Origin: Amycolatopsis sp. A133
GTDB taxonomy: Bacteria; Actinomycetota; Actinomycetes; Mycobacteriales; Pseudonocardiaceae
Assembly: GCF_031082405.1 (NCBI RefSeq)
Contig: NZ_JAVHJU010000003.1
Coordinates: forward strand, 189,219 to 253,218
Direction of reading: 5' to 3'
DNA: 64,000 nucleotides
Part shown: positions 1-7,893 of the stretch, piece after piece
Position numbering within the stretch: position 1 is the stretch's first letter
Layout of the letters: each line of letters begins with the position of its first letter
Position numbers and translations under genes: made by a program
The notes under the pieces: generated by a model
Databases searched by the model: none
What the model was told of the DNA's origin: nothing
The model's input: the letters and a program-made list of their open reading frames with translations, nothing else

Positions 1-1115
1 CCCTGCGCCGCGCCCACCGCGACGACCGGCAGCGGGAGGTGGCGCTGGCGCTGCAGCGCTCGATCCTCGGCCCGGCCCGGCTGCCCGACGGCTTCGAGGT
101 GCGCTACGAGCCGGCGAACCCGCCCCTGGAGGTCGGTGGCGACTGGTACGACGTCATCGCGCTGGCCGGCGACCGGATCGGCATCGTCGTCGGCGACTGC
201 GTCGGCCGGGGGCTCGCGGCGGCCGCGGTGATGGGCCAGCTGCGCAGCGCCTGCCGCGCGCTGCTGCTGGAGGCCAGCAGCCCGGCGCACACGCTGACCG
301 CGCTCGACCGCTTCGCCGGACGGCTGCCGGACGCCTTGTGCACCACCGTCTTCTGCGGGGTCCTCGACCCCAGCACCGGCACGTTCACCTACAGCAGCGC
401 CGGGCACCCGCCCGCCACCGTCGTGCACCGCGACGGCACGGCGGAGTTCCTCGACGACGGCGGCAGCGTGCCGCTCGCCGTCCGCGGCGCGGCGGCCCGG
501 CCGGAGGCCACGGCGGTCGTGCCGATCGGCTCGCTGCTGATGCTCTACACCGACGGCCTGGTCGAACGCCGCCGCGAGGCGCTCGACCAGGGCATGGACC
601 GGGCCACCCGGGTGGCCCACGACGCGCGGGACGCGGAGCTGGGCGACCTGGCGGCCACCCTGATGGATCGGCTCCGGCCGGCGGAGGGCTACGAGGACGA
701 CGTCGCGCTGCTGCTCTACCGCCGGTCGGTGCCCGCGCTGGACCTGGATTTCCCGGCCGACCCGGACCACCTCGCCTCGACCCGCCAGTGGCTGCGTGCC
801 TGGCTGGCCAACGCGGAGCTCGAGGAGGACCTGGCCCAGGACGTGCTCGTCGCGGCGGGCGAGGCCTGCGCCAACGCCGTCGAGCACGCCTACCACGGCA
901 GCATGGGGGCGACCGGGCACCTGACGGCCCGGTTCACCGGCGGGCACCTGGTCGTCACAGTGGCCGACCGGGGCCGGTGGAAGCAGCCGCCACCGGACAA
1001 CCACGTGCTGCGCGGCCGCGGCGTGCCGATGATGGAGGCGCTGGCCGACTCCGTCACCTTCCGGCACGACGCCACCGGAACCACCGTCACGCTGGAATGG
1101 AGGATCGGTTCGTGA
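1..1115 (+). CDS. SpoIIE-type PP2C phosphatase fused to a C-terminal RsbW-like HATPase, 5' end outside the window
   Basis: The reading frame is open from base 3, so the gene starts upstream; the GTG at 39 is internal to a conserved helix ([15 protein letters not shown]) that normally precedes the phosphatase domain. The PP2C/SpoIIE part carries the metal-binding motifs GGDWYD and GDCVGRGL and ends near DDVALLLY. A histidine-kinase-like ATPase follows, with an N-box ([11 protein letters not shown]), DRG and GRGVPMM motifs. In partner switching the phosphatase dephosphorylates a STAS antagonist and the ATPase phosphorylates it or binds a sigma factor. The next gene is a STAS protein overlapping by 4 nt, which supports that role. 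A missing N-terminal PAS/GAF sensor is likely but cannot be seen. Confidence 0.88.
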   Translation, partial: LRRAHRDDRQREVALALQRSILGPARLPDGFEVRYEPANPPLEVGGDWYDVIALAGDRIGIVVGDCVGRGLAAAAVMGQLRSACRALLLEASSPAHTLTALDRFAGRLPDALCTTVFCGVLDPSTGTFTYSSAGHPPATVVHRDGTAEFLDDGGSVPLAVRGAAARPEATAVVPIGSLLMLYTDGLVERRREALDQGMDRATRVAHDARDAELGDLAATLMDRLRPAEGYEDDVALLLYRRSVPALDLDFPADPDHLASTRQWLRAWLANAELEEDLAQDVLVAAGEACANAVEHAYHGSMGATGHLTARFTGGHLVVTVADRGRWKQPPPDNHVLRGRGVPMMEALADSVTFRHDATGTTVTLEWRIGS

Positions 1116-1414
1116 CGACGGCACTCACGCTGGTCAGCGGCCCGGGCGACGACGGGGAGCGGGTCCTGACCGTCACCGGCGAGATCGACATGAGCAACGC
1201 GGCGGAGTTCGGCGCGGCGCTGGACCGCGAGCTGACGCCGGGGACGGCCGTCACCGTGGACTTGACCGGGGTGGCCTACCTCGACAGCGCCGGCGTCGCG
1301 GTGCTGTTCGACCGGGCAGGCGGAAACGACCTGCAGCTGGTCGCGTCGCGGTTGCTCGACCGGGTGCTGCGGGTGTCGGGGCTGACGCAAGTTACGAAGG
1401 TCATGATCCGCTGA
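1112..1414 (+). CDS. STAS-domain anti-sigma factor antagonist
   Basis: This 100-residue protein is a single STAS domain: [12 protein letters not shown] near the start and the phosphorylation-site region [17 protein letters not shown], whose Ser in DSAG is the expected phosphoacceptor. The GTG start overlaps the upstream stop (GTGA), so it is translationally coupled to the phosphatase/ATPase gene; an ATG at 1097 in the same frame is an alternative start. It probably cycles between phosphorylated and free forms under the neighbouring phosphatase and ATPase domains. No target sigma factor gene lies nearby, so the output is unknown. Confidence 0.87.
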   Translation: MTTALTLVSGPGDDGERVLTVTGEIDMSNAAEFGAALDRELTPGTAVTVDLTGVAYLDSAGVAVLFDRAGGNDLQLVASRLLDRVLRVSGLTQVTKVMIR

Positions 1415-1670
1415 ACGGTTGACCGCCGGTAAACGGGGTAAGCAGGCCGCAGCGACGGCCGTGGGGTGGGTTGTGCTGCCGTCCGTCGCGAGGTGGCCCC
1501 GGCACCCAACCCACGACGTTCAGCAGTGAGCGGCGGGCCGGAGCCACCGTCCTCTTCCTTCCCGGTGTTGCCGCAGCGTTGTTGCAGAATGCGCACCGGA
1601 CGCGAGTAAGGTTCTGCCGTTCCGTTGAGCAGCAGCGGTTCAGCACCTGCCGCAGCCGTCCGGGACGGAG

Positions 1671-2414
1671 ATGACACCAGTGACCGGTGAGTCGATCCTG
1701 CCCGAGCACCTCGACGAGCTGACCGCCGCCATGACGGACCTCACCGGTGCGCTGGAAACCGAACCCGTCGAAGCGGAGATCCTCGAGGCCGTCTGCGCCG
1801 AGGCCGTCCGCGCCGTGCCCGGCGCCGACATGGCCAGCATCACCGCGATCCGGGACGGCGAGCCGACGACCGCGGCCTCCACCGACGAGGCGGCCGTCGA
1901 GATCGACCGCGCCCAGTACGCGGCGGGCGCGGGTCCCTGCCTGCAGGCCGCGTCGACCGGCGAGATCGTCCGGGTGCCCCTCGCCACCGCGGGCACAGCG
2001 TGGCCCGAATTCACCGCGCGGGCCCAGGAACTCGGCGTCGGCAGCTACCTGGCCGCGCCGCTGCGGGTCGACGACCGCCTGTCCGGCGCGATCAACCTCT
2101 TCGGCTACGGCGACCACGGCTTCGCGGAAGCCGACTCGCAGCTCCTGCAGCTGTACACCACGGTCGTTTCGTTCGGGCTGCGCACCACGCGGCGCTACCA
2201 CCACGCCCGGCAGCGGGCCGTCGACCTGGAAGCGGCCATGCGGACGCGGGCGGTGATCGAGCAGGCCAAGGGCATCCTGATGGCCGTGCACCGGATCGGC
2301 GCCGACGACGCCATGAAGCTCCTGGTCACCGAATCGCAGCACACCAACGTGAAGCTCCGGGACATCGCGGCCCGGTTCGTCGAAGACCTGTCCTCGGCCG
2401 GCTCCGCCGGCTGA
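1671..2414 (+). CDS. GAF and ANTAR domain antitermination regulator
   Basis: The 247-residue protein has a GAF sensor domain (about residues 25-165, including AGPCLQAASTGE and YLAAPLRVDDRLSGAINLF) followed by an ANTAR RNA-binding domain (about 180-240: RAVIEQAKGILMA, DDAMKLL, LRDIAARFV). ANTAR proteins bind paired hairpins in nascent RNA and prevent termination. GAF-ANTAR proteins are frequent companions of SpoIIE/STAS genes in actinomycetes. The start is ATG at 1671; a GTG at 1680 has a better spaced GGAG and could be the true start. The 256-nt gap upstream holds no convincing gene and probably contains the promoter. Confidence 0.86.
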   Translation: MTPVTGESILPEHLDELTAAMTDLTGALETEPVEAEILEAVCAEAVRAVPGADMASITAIRDGEPTTAASTDEAAVEIDRAQYAAGAGPCLQAASTGEIVRVPLATAGTAWPEFTARAQELGVGSYLAAPLRVDDRLSGAINLFGYGDHGFAEADSQLLQLYTTVVSFGLRTTRRYHHARQRAVDLEAAMRTRAVIEQAKGILMAVHRIGADDAMKLLVTESQHTNVKLRDIAARFVEDLSSAGSAG

Positions 2415-2419
2415 CCGGC

Positions 2420-2830
2420 TCAGGCGGTGCGGCGCGCCGGGAACGGCCAGGTGAGCGTGATGACGGTGCCGCCGTCGGTCGAGCGGACGTCGAGCCCGTC
2501 CACCAGGGCCTGGATCAGGCGCAGCCCGCGGCCGCCGTCCGCCCGCTCCGCCACCGACTCCCAGCTGCCCTGGTCGGCGACGGTGACGATCAGCACGTCC
2601 TGGTCGATCCGGGCGCGGACGTCGATCAGGCCCGGCCGGCCGTGGTAAGCGTGGCCGAGCACGTTGGCCATCGCTTCCCAGCAGGCCAGCACGACGTCGT
2701 CGGCCTGCCGCCCGACCTCGGCCCCGGCGCGCCGCCGCAACCAGGACACCAGGTGCCGGCGCAAGCTCGGCAGCGTCCGTGGCGAAATCGTGCCGCGGTA
2801 CCGCCATCCGTCCGATCCCAGCTCTTCCAC
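2420..2830 (-). CDS. RsbW-like anti-sigma regulatory factor (HATPase domain)
   Basis: A 136-residue serine-kinase-like ATPase with an N-box (VLACWEAMANVLGHAYHG), VTVADQGSW and GGRGLRLIQAL motifs, the signature of RsbW/SpoIIAB-type anti-sigma factors. The frame stays open upstream, but the start is set at GTG 2830 because a perfect AAGGAGGT lies at 2835-2842, 4 nt away; the in-frame GTG two codons earlier overlaps that ribosome binding site. It runs convergently with the GAF-ANTAR gene, 5 nt apart, and so belongs to the signalling cassette that opens the window. Confidence 0.85.
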   Translation of the reverse strand: MEELGSDGWRYRGTISPRTLPSLRRHLVSWLRRRAGAEVGRQADDVVLACWEAMANVLGHAYHGRPGLIDVRARIDQDVLIVTVADQGSWESVAERADGGRGLRLIQALVDGLDVRSTDGGTVITLTWPFPARRTA

Positions 2831-2949
2831 GTTCACCTCCTTGGGGGACTCACGGTTTGCTACCCACCGGTTCGGATTCTCAATCACCGGTAATGGGCTC
2901 CCCTGCTGCCGTTCGGACCTGGTGCGGCCCGGGCCGGTCGTGATCGGAT

Positions 2950-5900
2950 GTGCGGATGATTCGGTCGACGTCGTCCGTGGTGCTGTGCGCGGTGCTGGCC
3001 GCGACCCTCCTGCCCGCTGTATCCACCACAGCCAACGCAGCCAACGCAGCCGCCGCGGCGCCGGGACCGGGCGCCGTCTCGCACTTCGGCCTGGCCCGCA
3101 AGGACTGCCTCGGCACCGCGCGGAACACGGCGAGCAAGGCGTGGTTCACCGTGGCGGGCGGCGTGCTGTCCGACGTCTACGCGCCGGTCATCGACAACAC
3201 GAACGTCGAGACGCTGCAGTTCGCCGTCACCGACGGGCGCAGTTTCACCGACCTGCAGGCCCGCGACATGACCTACACGGTCCGCACGAGCGCCGGCGGG
3301 ATGGCGTGCGAGGTGACGTCGACCGCGCGCAGCGGGCGGTACCGGCTGGTCACCGAGTACCTGGCCGATCCGGCGCGGACCGGCGTGCTCATCCGCACCC
3401 GGCTGGAACCGCTGCGGGACTCCGGGCGGGACCTGCGGGTCTACGTGCGCTTCGACGCGAGCGTCAACGGCAACGGCGGGGGCGGCCCGGCCAACGGCGG
3501 CGGTGACACCGCCACGGTCGACGCGGCGACGTCCGCGCTGGTCAGCGCCGACCCGAACACCGTGTCCAGCGCGCCGGCCCGCGACTACGGCACCCCGCTG
3601 GCCGCCGCGCTGCGCGCCGACCGCCGGTTCCTGGCCACCGGCAGCGGCTTCGCGGGCACCGCCGGCGACGGGCTGGCCCAGCTGGACCGCGACCACCGGC
3701 TCACCGACACCACACCGACGGCGGTGAACGGCAACGTCGTCCAGACCGCGCAGCTGGACCTGCGGCCGCACCGCCCGGCCGTGCTCGCGCTCGGGTTCGG
3801 CGCGGACGCGCGGGCCGCCGTCGCCACGGCCGGGGCGAGCCTGCGCACCCCGTTCGAGCAGAGCTACCGCCAGTACGCGCGCGAGTGGCGTGACTACGAC
3901 CGCGGGCTGATCCCGGTGCGGGGCAAGGACTCCGAAGACGCCACTGCTTACTACCACTCCGTCAACGTGCTCAAGGCCAGCGAGGACAAGACGTTCCCGG
4001 GTGCGGTCGTCGCGTCGCTCGGCAGCCCGTGGGGCCAGGCGGTGTCCGCGGGCGACGCGCCCGGCGGCAAGCCGGTCTACTTCGGGTCCTACCGCGAGAT
4101 CTTCGCCCGCGACCTCTACGAAAGCTTCTCCGGCCTGCTCTCGGCCGGCGACCGCGAGACGGCGCGGGCGAGCGTGCGGTGGCTGTTCACGCGCCAGCAG
4201 CAACCGGACGGCCGGTTCCCGCGCAACTCGCTGCTCAACGGCAAGAAGGCCCCCGACTCCGGCGGTGACCAGCTCGACGAGAGCGCGTACCCGATCCTGA
4301 TGGCGCTGCAGGCCGGGCTCGACCGCGACCGCACGCTCTACACCGAGCACATCCGGGCGGCCGCCGACTTCGTCGTCGCGCACGGGCCGGCGTTCGGCTC
4401 GGAGCGCTGGGAGGAACAGGGCGGCTACTCCCCCTCGACGATCGCCGCGGAGATCGCCGGGCTGGTCGCCGCTGGCGTGATCGCCGACCGCAACGGCGAC
4501 CGTGCGCGCGCGAACGTCTACCGGGCCACCGCGGACCACTTCCAGCGCAACGTCAAGGGCTGGACGGTGACGCAGAACGGGCCCTACGGCGGCCGGTACT
4601 TCCTGCGGCTGACGAAAAACGGCGACCCGAATTCGGAATGGAACTACAACCTCGGCAACGGCTCGGTCGACGCCGACCAGCGCGCGGTCGTCGACGCCGG
4701 GTTCCTGGAGCTGACCCGCCTGGGCGTGCTGCCCGCGAACGACCCGGACGTCGCCGCCTCGCTCGGCGTCGTGGACCGGGTGATCAAGCGGGACACCCCG
4801 GCCGGGCCGGGCTGGTACCGCTACGGGACGTCGGCGCCGGGCAGCGAAGACGGCTACGGCGACTGCTACGAGCCGGATCCGACGAACTGCGGGCCGACCG
4901 GCGCTCCCTGGCCGTCGACGAACACCGGGTCCGGGCACCTGTGGCCGGTGCTCGCCGGCGAACGCGGCGAGCAGTCCGTGCAGACCGGCGACCGGGCGGG
5001 CGCGGCGGCGATGCTGCGCGCGATGCGGGCCCAGACCGGTGGCACCGGGCTGATCCCCGAGCAGATCTGGGAGAACCCGGCGCTGCCCGCGTCGCCGTAC
5101 GGCACGGACCCGCGGACGGCGTCGATCGGCTTCACGCCGGGGCAGTCCGCCGGCTCGGTGGCGCCGCTGAGCTGGGCCCAGTCGCAGTCGGTGCGCCTGG
5201 CCAGGGCCCTCGACGACGGCAGGTTGCCCGAGCAGCCCGCCGAGGTCCGCTCGCGGTACGTCTCCGCCCCGCGTGCGTTGCCCGTCACGCTCGACGCGCC
5301 CGCGTCGGTGTCCACCGCGACCGCGCAGGTCACCGGCACCGCACCGGCCGGCAGCCGCGTCGACCTCGCCGTATCGGCCACCGACGCGGGCACGACCACG
5401 GTGCTGTCGACCCGGGCTTCGGCGGCGGGGACGTTCAGCGCGACCGTGCCCACGCCACTCGGCGCGAACGTCGTCACCGCGGCCGCAACAGGGGCGGGGA
5501 CCGGGTACGCCCAGAAGACGATCAGCTCGGACTTCGTCACCGGCACGGTCCTGCTGGACACGACGGACCCGGACGGCGACGACAACGGCCCGGGCACGTA
5601 CACGTACCCGACGGCGGGCGACTTCCACGCGGGCGCGTTCGACCTGCAGCGGTTCCAGGTCATCGATTCCGGCACCAACCTGGTCTTCCGGGCTCAGCTC
5701 CGCGACCTGACCCCGACGTTCGGCTCCCCGCTGGGCGCCCAGCTGCTGACGATTTACGGGCACAACCCGGCCGCAACGGCGACGTCGACCGCGGCACCGT
5801 TCCCGAGCCGGGCGTACACGATCGCACCGCAGGACGCGTGGAGCCGGCGCATCGAAGTCCAGGGCTTCGCCGAGCCGACGCTCGTCGACGCTTCGGGCGC

Positions 5901-6243
5901 TTCGCTGGCAACGCCGTCAGTACAGGCGTCGCAGGCAACGCGGTACATCACGGTCAGCGTGGCGAAGGCGGCCTTCGGAACGCCGGGACCGGGCTGGACG
6001 TTCGCCGTGGTGCTGACCGGCCAGGACGGCAACTCCCCCGACCAGGCCCGCCCGTTCACGCCGACGGCGGGCCAGTACACGTTCGGCCTCTGCGCGCCCG
6101 GCGGGACGGCCCCGATCTGCACCGCGGACCCGGCAACCGCGCCCAAGGCGTTCGACGTGCTGACGCCGTCCGGCGTGGATCAGACGCTGGAGCTCGACCC
6201 GACCCGCGGTCCGGTTTCGGTGCGCGGAGTGCCCGTGGGCTGA
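2950..6243 (+). CDS. secreted glucodextranase-like GH15 glycoside hydrolase
   Basis: A 1097-residue exported enzyme. Residues 1-32 form a signal peptide. A beta-sandwich N-domain (about 40-290) precedes the GH15 (alpha/alpha)6 barrel (about 300-755). The barrel has WEEQGGYSPSTIAAEIAG with Glu488/489 as likely general acid and IPEQIWENP with Glu704 as likely general base. Ig-like and glucodextranase C-terminal modules (about 780-1090) probably bind cell wall or polysaccharide. The family releases glucose from alpha-1,6-glucans or related alpha-glucosides; the exact substrate cannot be read. It stands alone, with only a DinB-type gene 13 nt downstream. GTG 2950 is used; ATG 2956 is possible. 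Confidence 0.85.
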   Translation: MRMIRSTSSVVLCAVLAATLLPAVSTTANAANAAAAAPGPGAVSHFGLARKDCLGTARNTASKAWFTVAGGVLSDVYAPVIDNTNVETLQFAVTDGRSFTDLQARDMTYTVRTSAGGMACEVTSTARSGRYRLVTEYLADPARTGVLIRTRLEPLRDSGRDLRVYVRFDASVNGNGGGGPANGGGDTATVDAATSALVSADPNTVSSAPARDYGTPLAAALRADRRFLATGSGFAGTAGDGLAQLDRDHRLTDTTPTAVNGNVVQTAQLDLRPHRPAVLALGFGADARAAVATAGASLRTPFEQSYRQYAREWRDYDRGLIPVRGKDSEDATAYYHSVNVLKASEDKTFPGAVVASLGSPWGQAVSAGDAPGGKPVYFGSYREIFARDLYESFSGLLSAGDRETARASVRWLFTRQQQPDGRFPRNSLLNGKKAPDSGGDQLDESAYPILMALQAGLDRDRTLYTEHIRAAADFVVAHGPAFGSERWEEQGGYSPSTIAAEIAGLVAAGVIADRNGDRARANVYRATADHFQRNVKGWTVTQNGPYGGRYFLRLTKNGDPNSEWNYNLGNGSVDADQRAVVDAGFLELTRLGVLPANDPDVAASLGVVDRVIKRDTPAGPGWYRYGTSAPGSEDGYGDCYEPDPTNCGPTGAPWPSTNTGSGHLWPVLAGERGEQSVQTGDRAGAAAMLRAMRAQTGGTGLIPEQIWENPALPASPYGTDPRTASIGFTPGQSAGSVAPLSWAQSQSVRLARALDDGRLPEQPAEVRSRYVSAPRALPVTLDAPASVSTATAQVTGTAPAGSRVDLAVSATDAGTTTVLSTRASAAGTFSATVPTPLGANVVTAAATGAGTGYAQKTISSDFVTGTVLLDTTDPDGDDNGPGTYTYPTAGDFHAGAFDLQRFQVIDSGTNLVFRAQLRDLTPTFGSPLGAQLLTIYGHNPAATATSTAAPFPSRAYTIAPQDAWSRRIEVQGFAEPTLVDASGASLATPSVQASQATRYITVSVAKAAFGTPGPGWTFAVVLTGQDGNSPDQARPFTPTAGQYTFGLCAPGGTAPICTADPATAPKAFDVLTPSGVDQTLELDPTRGPVSVRGVPVG

Positions 6244-6256
6244 CAAGCTGGTCGCC

Positions 6257-6823
6257 ATGATCGACGAGTTCGCAAAGGAATATTTGCACGGCGACCTGCG
6301 CGAGGTCCGCGAAGAGCTGCTCGGGAAACTCGACGGGCTGGACGAGTACGACATCCGCCGTCCCCTGACGGCGACGGGCACCAACCTGCTCGGCCTCGTC
6401 AAGCACCTGACCCTGACCGAAGCCCGGTACTTCGGCGAGATCTTCGACAGGCCATTTCCCGAGCCCCTGCCCCGGTGGGACGACATGAGCACGCGTGGCA
6501 GGGACATGTGGGCAACCGAGCACGAGCCCCGCGAGGAGATCATCGACCGCTACCGCCGGGCATGGACCCACTCCGACGCGACGATCACGGAGCTCGCCGT
6601 CGACGCACCGGGCCACGTGCCCTGGTGGCCCCGCCCGGACGTGCTGCTGTTCAACATCCTGGTCCACGTGCTCACCGAGACCAACCGCCACGCCGGCCAC
6701 GCGGACATCCTCCGCGAACAGCTCGACGGCAGGCTGGCCTCCGACGGCCACCACGACGCGGAGTTCTGGGCGGCCCGCCACGCAGAGGTGGAGAGAGCCG
6801 CCCGCACAGCCACCGCACACTGA
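6257..6823 (+). CDS. DinB-family (DUF664) putative metal-dependent protein
   Basis: This 188-residue protein has the four-helix DinB/YfiT fold pattern. Three histidines occupy the expected metal-binding positions: in LLGLVKHL near residue 49, in ILVHVLTE near 138, and in TNRHAGHAD near 145. Many actinomycete members act as thiol-dependent (mycothiol or bacillithiol) S-transferases; which thiol or substrate is used here is not visible. It starts 13 nt after the GH15 stop and may be read through or from its own promoter, since a CAAGCT hexamer ends 8 nt before the ATG. Confidence 0.8.
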   Translation: MIDEFAKEYLHGDLREVREELLGKLDGLDEYDIRRPLTATGTNLLGLVKHLTLTEARYFGEIFDRPFPEPLPRWDDMSTRGRDMWATEHEPREEIIDRYRRAWTHSDATITELAVDAPGHVPWWPRPDVLLFNILVHVLTETNRHAGHADILREQLDGRLASDGHHDAEFWAARHAEVERAARTATAH

Positions 6824-6847
6824 CCTCCACTGTGGACTCCCGCCCCC

Positions 6848-6900
6848 GAGGTCGCGAATGACTCATTCGGAACCTCTGAGGTCCCGAATGAGTCATTCGC
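6848..6900. repeat. paired palindromic repeat (two 23-bp units, period 30)
   Basis: Two copies of GAGGTC plus SCGAATGASTCATTCGS lie at 6848-6870 and 6878-6900. The 17-nt cores at 6854-6870 and 6884-6900 are exact reverse complements of each other, and each core is itself a palindrome around one base. The structure could fold as one 17-bp hairpin or two small ones. It lies in the 246-nt gap after the DinB-type gene, so it may serve as a terminator, but no T-tract follows. The form resembles a dispersed REP-type element. Confidence 0.75.
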
Positions 6901-7069
6901 GGCGTTCACCCCCCTCCCGGGCACGGCGGTTCACCCGGCCAGGTGCCTAGGGGCAACATCCGGGGAACAACCAGGCACACTCCCGGTTAACGCCGGACGA
7001 CCATCCGGGGTGCGCTAACCTGCCGCAAATGGGTCCGGCCGTGTGCCGGTGCGTCGAGGAGTCGAATTC

Positions 7070-7582
7070 GTGCAACCGAACCTGGGGCCAGGTGAAGACT
7101 TCCAGCTCCTGCTCGAACGGCAGGTCCGGGAGATGCAGTCGAAGGCCGCCGCGCTGAACGAAGCGCTTTCCGCGGCCGGGGCGACGGTCCGCACCCGCGA
7201 CGGCGCGGTCACCGTGACCCTCGCCCCGAACGGCGCGCTCACGAACCTCGAGCTCGGGCACCGGGCGTGCGAGCTGGGCCCGGCCCGGCTGACCGCGGCG
7301 ATCATGGGTGCGGTGCGCGACGCGCAGCGCCAGACCGCCCGCGCCGTCGCGGATTCGTTCGCCACCATCAACGGCGACGGCGAGTCGACCGACATGGTCC
7401 GGTCGTTCCTGCCGCCGGACCCGCCGCCGGACGGGGACTTCGGGGCCCCGGAGAGCGCGGCGGAGCCGACGCCGCCGCCCGCTGCTCCGCCGTCCCCCGC
7501 TCAGCCGCCGTTGCCGCCGTCCGCGCCGCGGCGCCGTCCGCCGGCCGACGACCGTCCCGACGACGAAGCGAACCCCTGGTGA
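7070..7582 (+). CDS. YbaB/EbfC-like protein with a proline-rich tail, T7SS-associated
   Basis: The 170-residue protein starts with a YbaB/EbfC-like domain (about 10-100), rich in charged helix (LLLERQVREMQSKAAALNEA) followed by strand pairs (VTVTLAPNGALTNLEL). A disordered Pro/Ala/Arg tail follows (about 115-170). In actinomycetes such YbaB-like proteins commonly stand before WXG100/EspC genes and their role there is unsettled. GTG 7070 is chosen because GAGGA lies at 7056-7060; an upstream GTG at 7043 is in frame but lacks a site. It overlaps the next gene by 4 nt. Confidence 0.78.
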   Translation: MQPNLGPGEDFQLLLERQVREMQSKAAALNEALSAAGATVRTRDGAVTVTLAPNGALTNLELGHRACELGPARLTAAIMGAVRDAQRQTARAVADSFATINGDGESTDMVRSFLPPDPPPDGDFGAPESAAEPTPPPAAPPSPAQPPLPPSAPRRRPPADDRPDDEANPW

Positions 7583-7893
7583 CCGGCGGCGGATTCCGGG
7601 TCTCTTCGGAGCCACTGGCGAACTTCGGCAAGCACCTCGACGAGCTGCAGCAGAACCTGCAGGGCACCGCCGACCTCGTCGGCGGCATGGTCTGCGACCC
7701 CGGGATGTTCGGCATCAACCCGGCGTGCCAGCTGATGGCCGCCGGCGCGAGCACGTGGACCGACAAGGCGCACCACCAGTTCGGGGCGTACGCCAAGACC
7801 GTCGGCGAGCTCGCCGACAAGGTCGCCGAAGCCGCAAAGCGCTACCAGGCGGGCGAAGAAGACGCCGTCGACTCGATCGTGAGGTTCGAATAG
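7579..7893 (+). CDS. EspC-like type VII secretion target
   Basis: A 104-residue all-helical protein of the ESX-1 EspC-like type: an amphipathic N-terminal helix (EPLANFGKHLDELQQNLQG), a central turn, then a second long helix (TVGELADKVAEAAKRYQAG). No signal peptide is seen, as expected for T7SS substrates. The GTG start overlaps the stop of the YbaB-like gene (GTGA), and its own stop overlaps the next start by 1 nt, so all three genes form one translationally coupled unit. No secretion machinery gene is in the window. Confidence 0.78.
   Translation: MTGGGFRVSSEPLANFGKHLDELQQNLQGTADLVGGMVCDPGMFGINPACQLMAAGASTWTDKAHHQFGAYAKTVGELADKVAEAAKRYQAGEEDAVDSIVRFE

Noticed and set aside
1471..1674. A 67-codon frame in the gap before the GAF-ANTAR gene
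   Set aside because: The peptide is Arg/Cys-rich with poor codon bias and no ribosome binding site, and overlaps the start of the real gene.
2884..5763. A 959-codon open frame on the minus strand
   Set aside because: It is antisense to the GH15 gene; the peptide is Arg/Gly/Ala/Val-rich with no fold motif and no ribosome binding site. Such frames are common opposite G+C-rich genes.
6848..6900. A eukaryote-style TGACTCA factor site
   Set aside because: The motif is just the centre of the palindromic repeat; bZIP factors do not exist in this host type.
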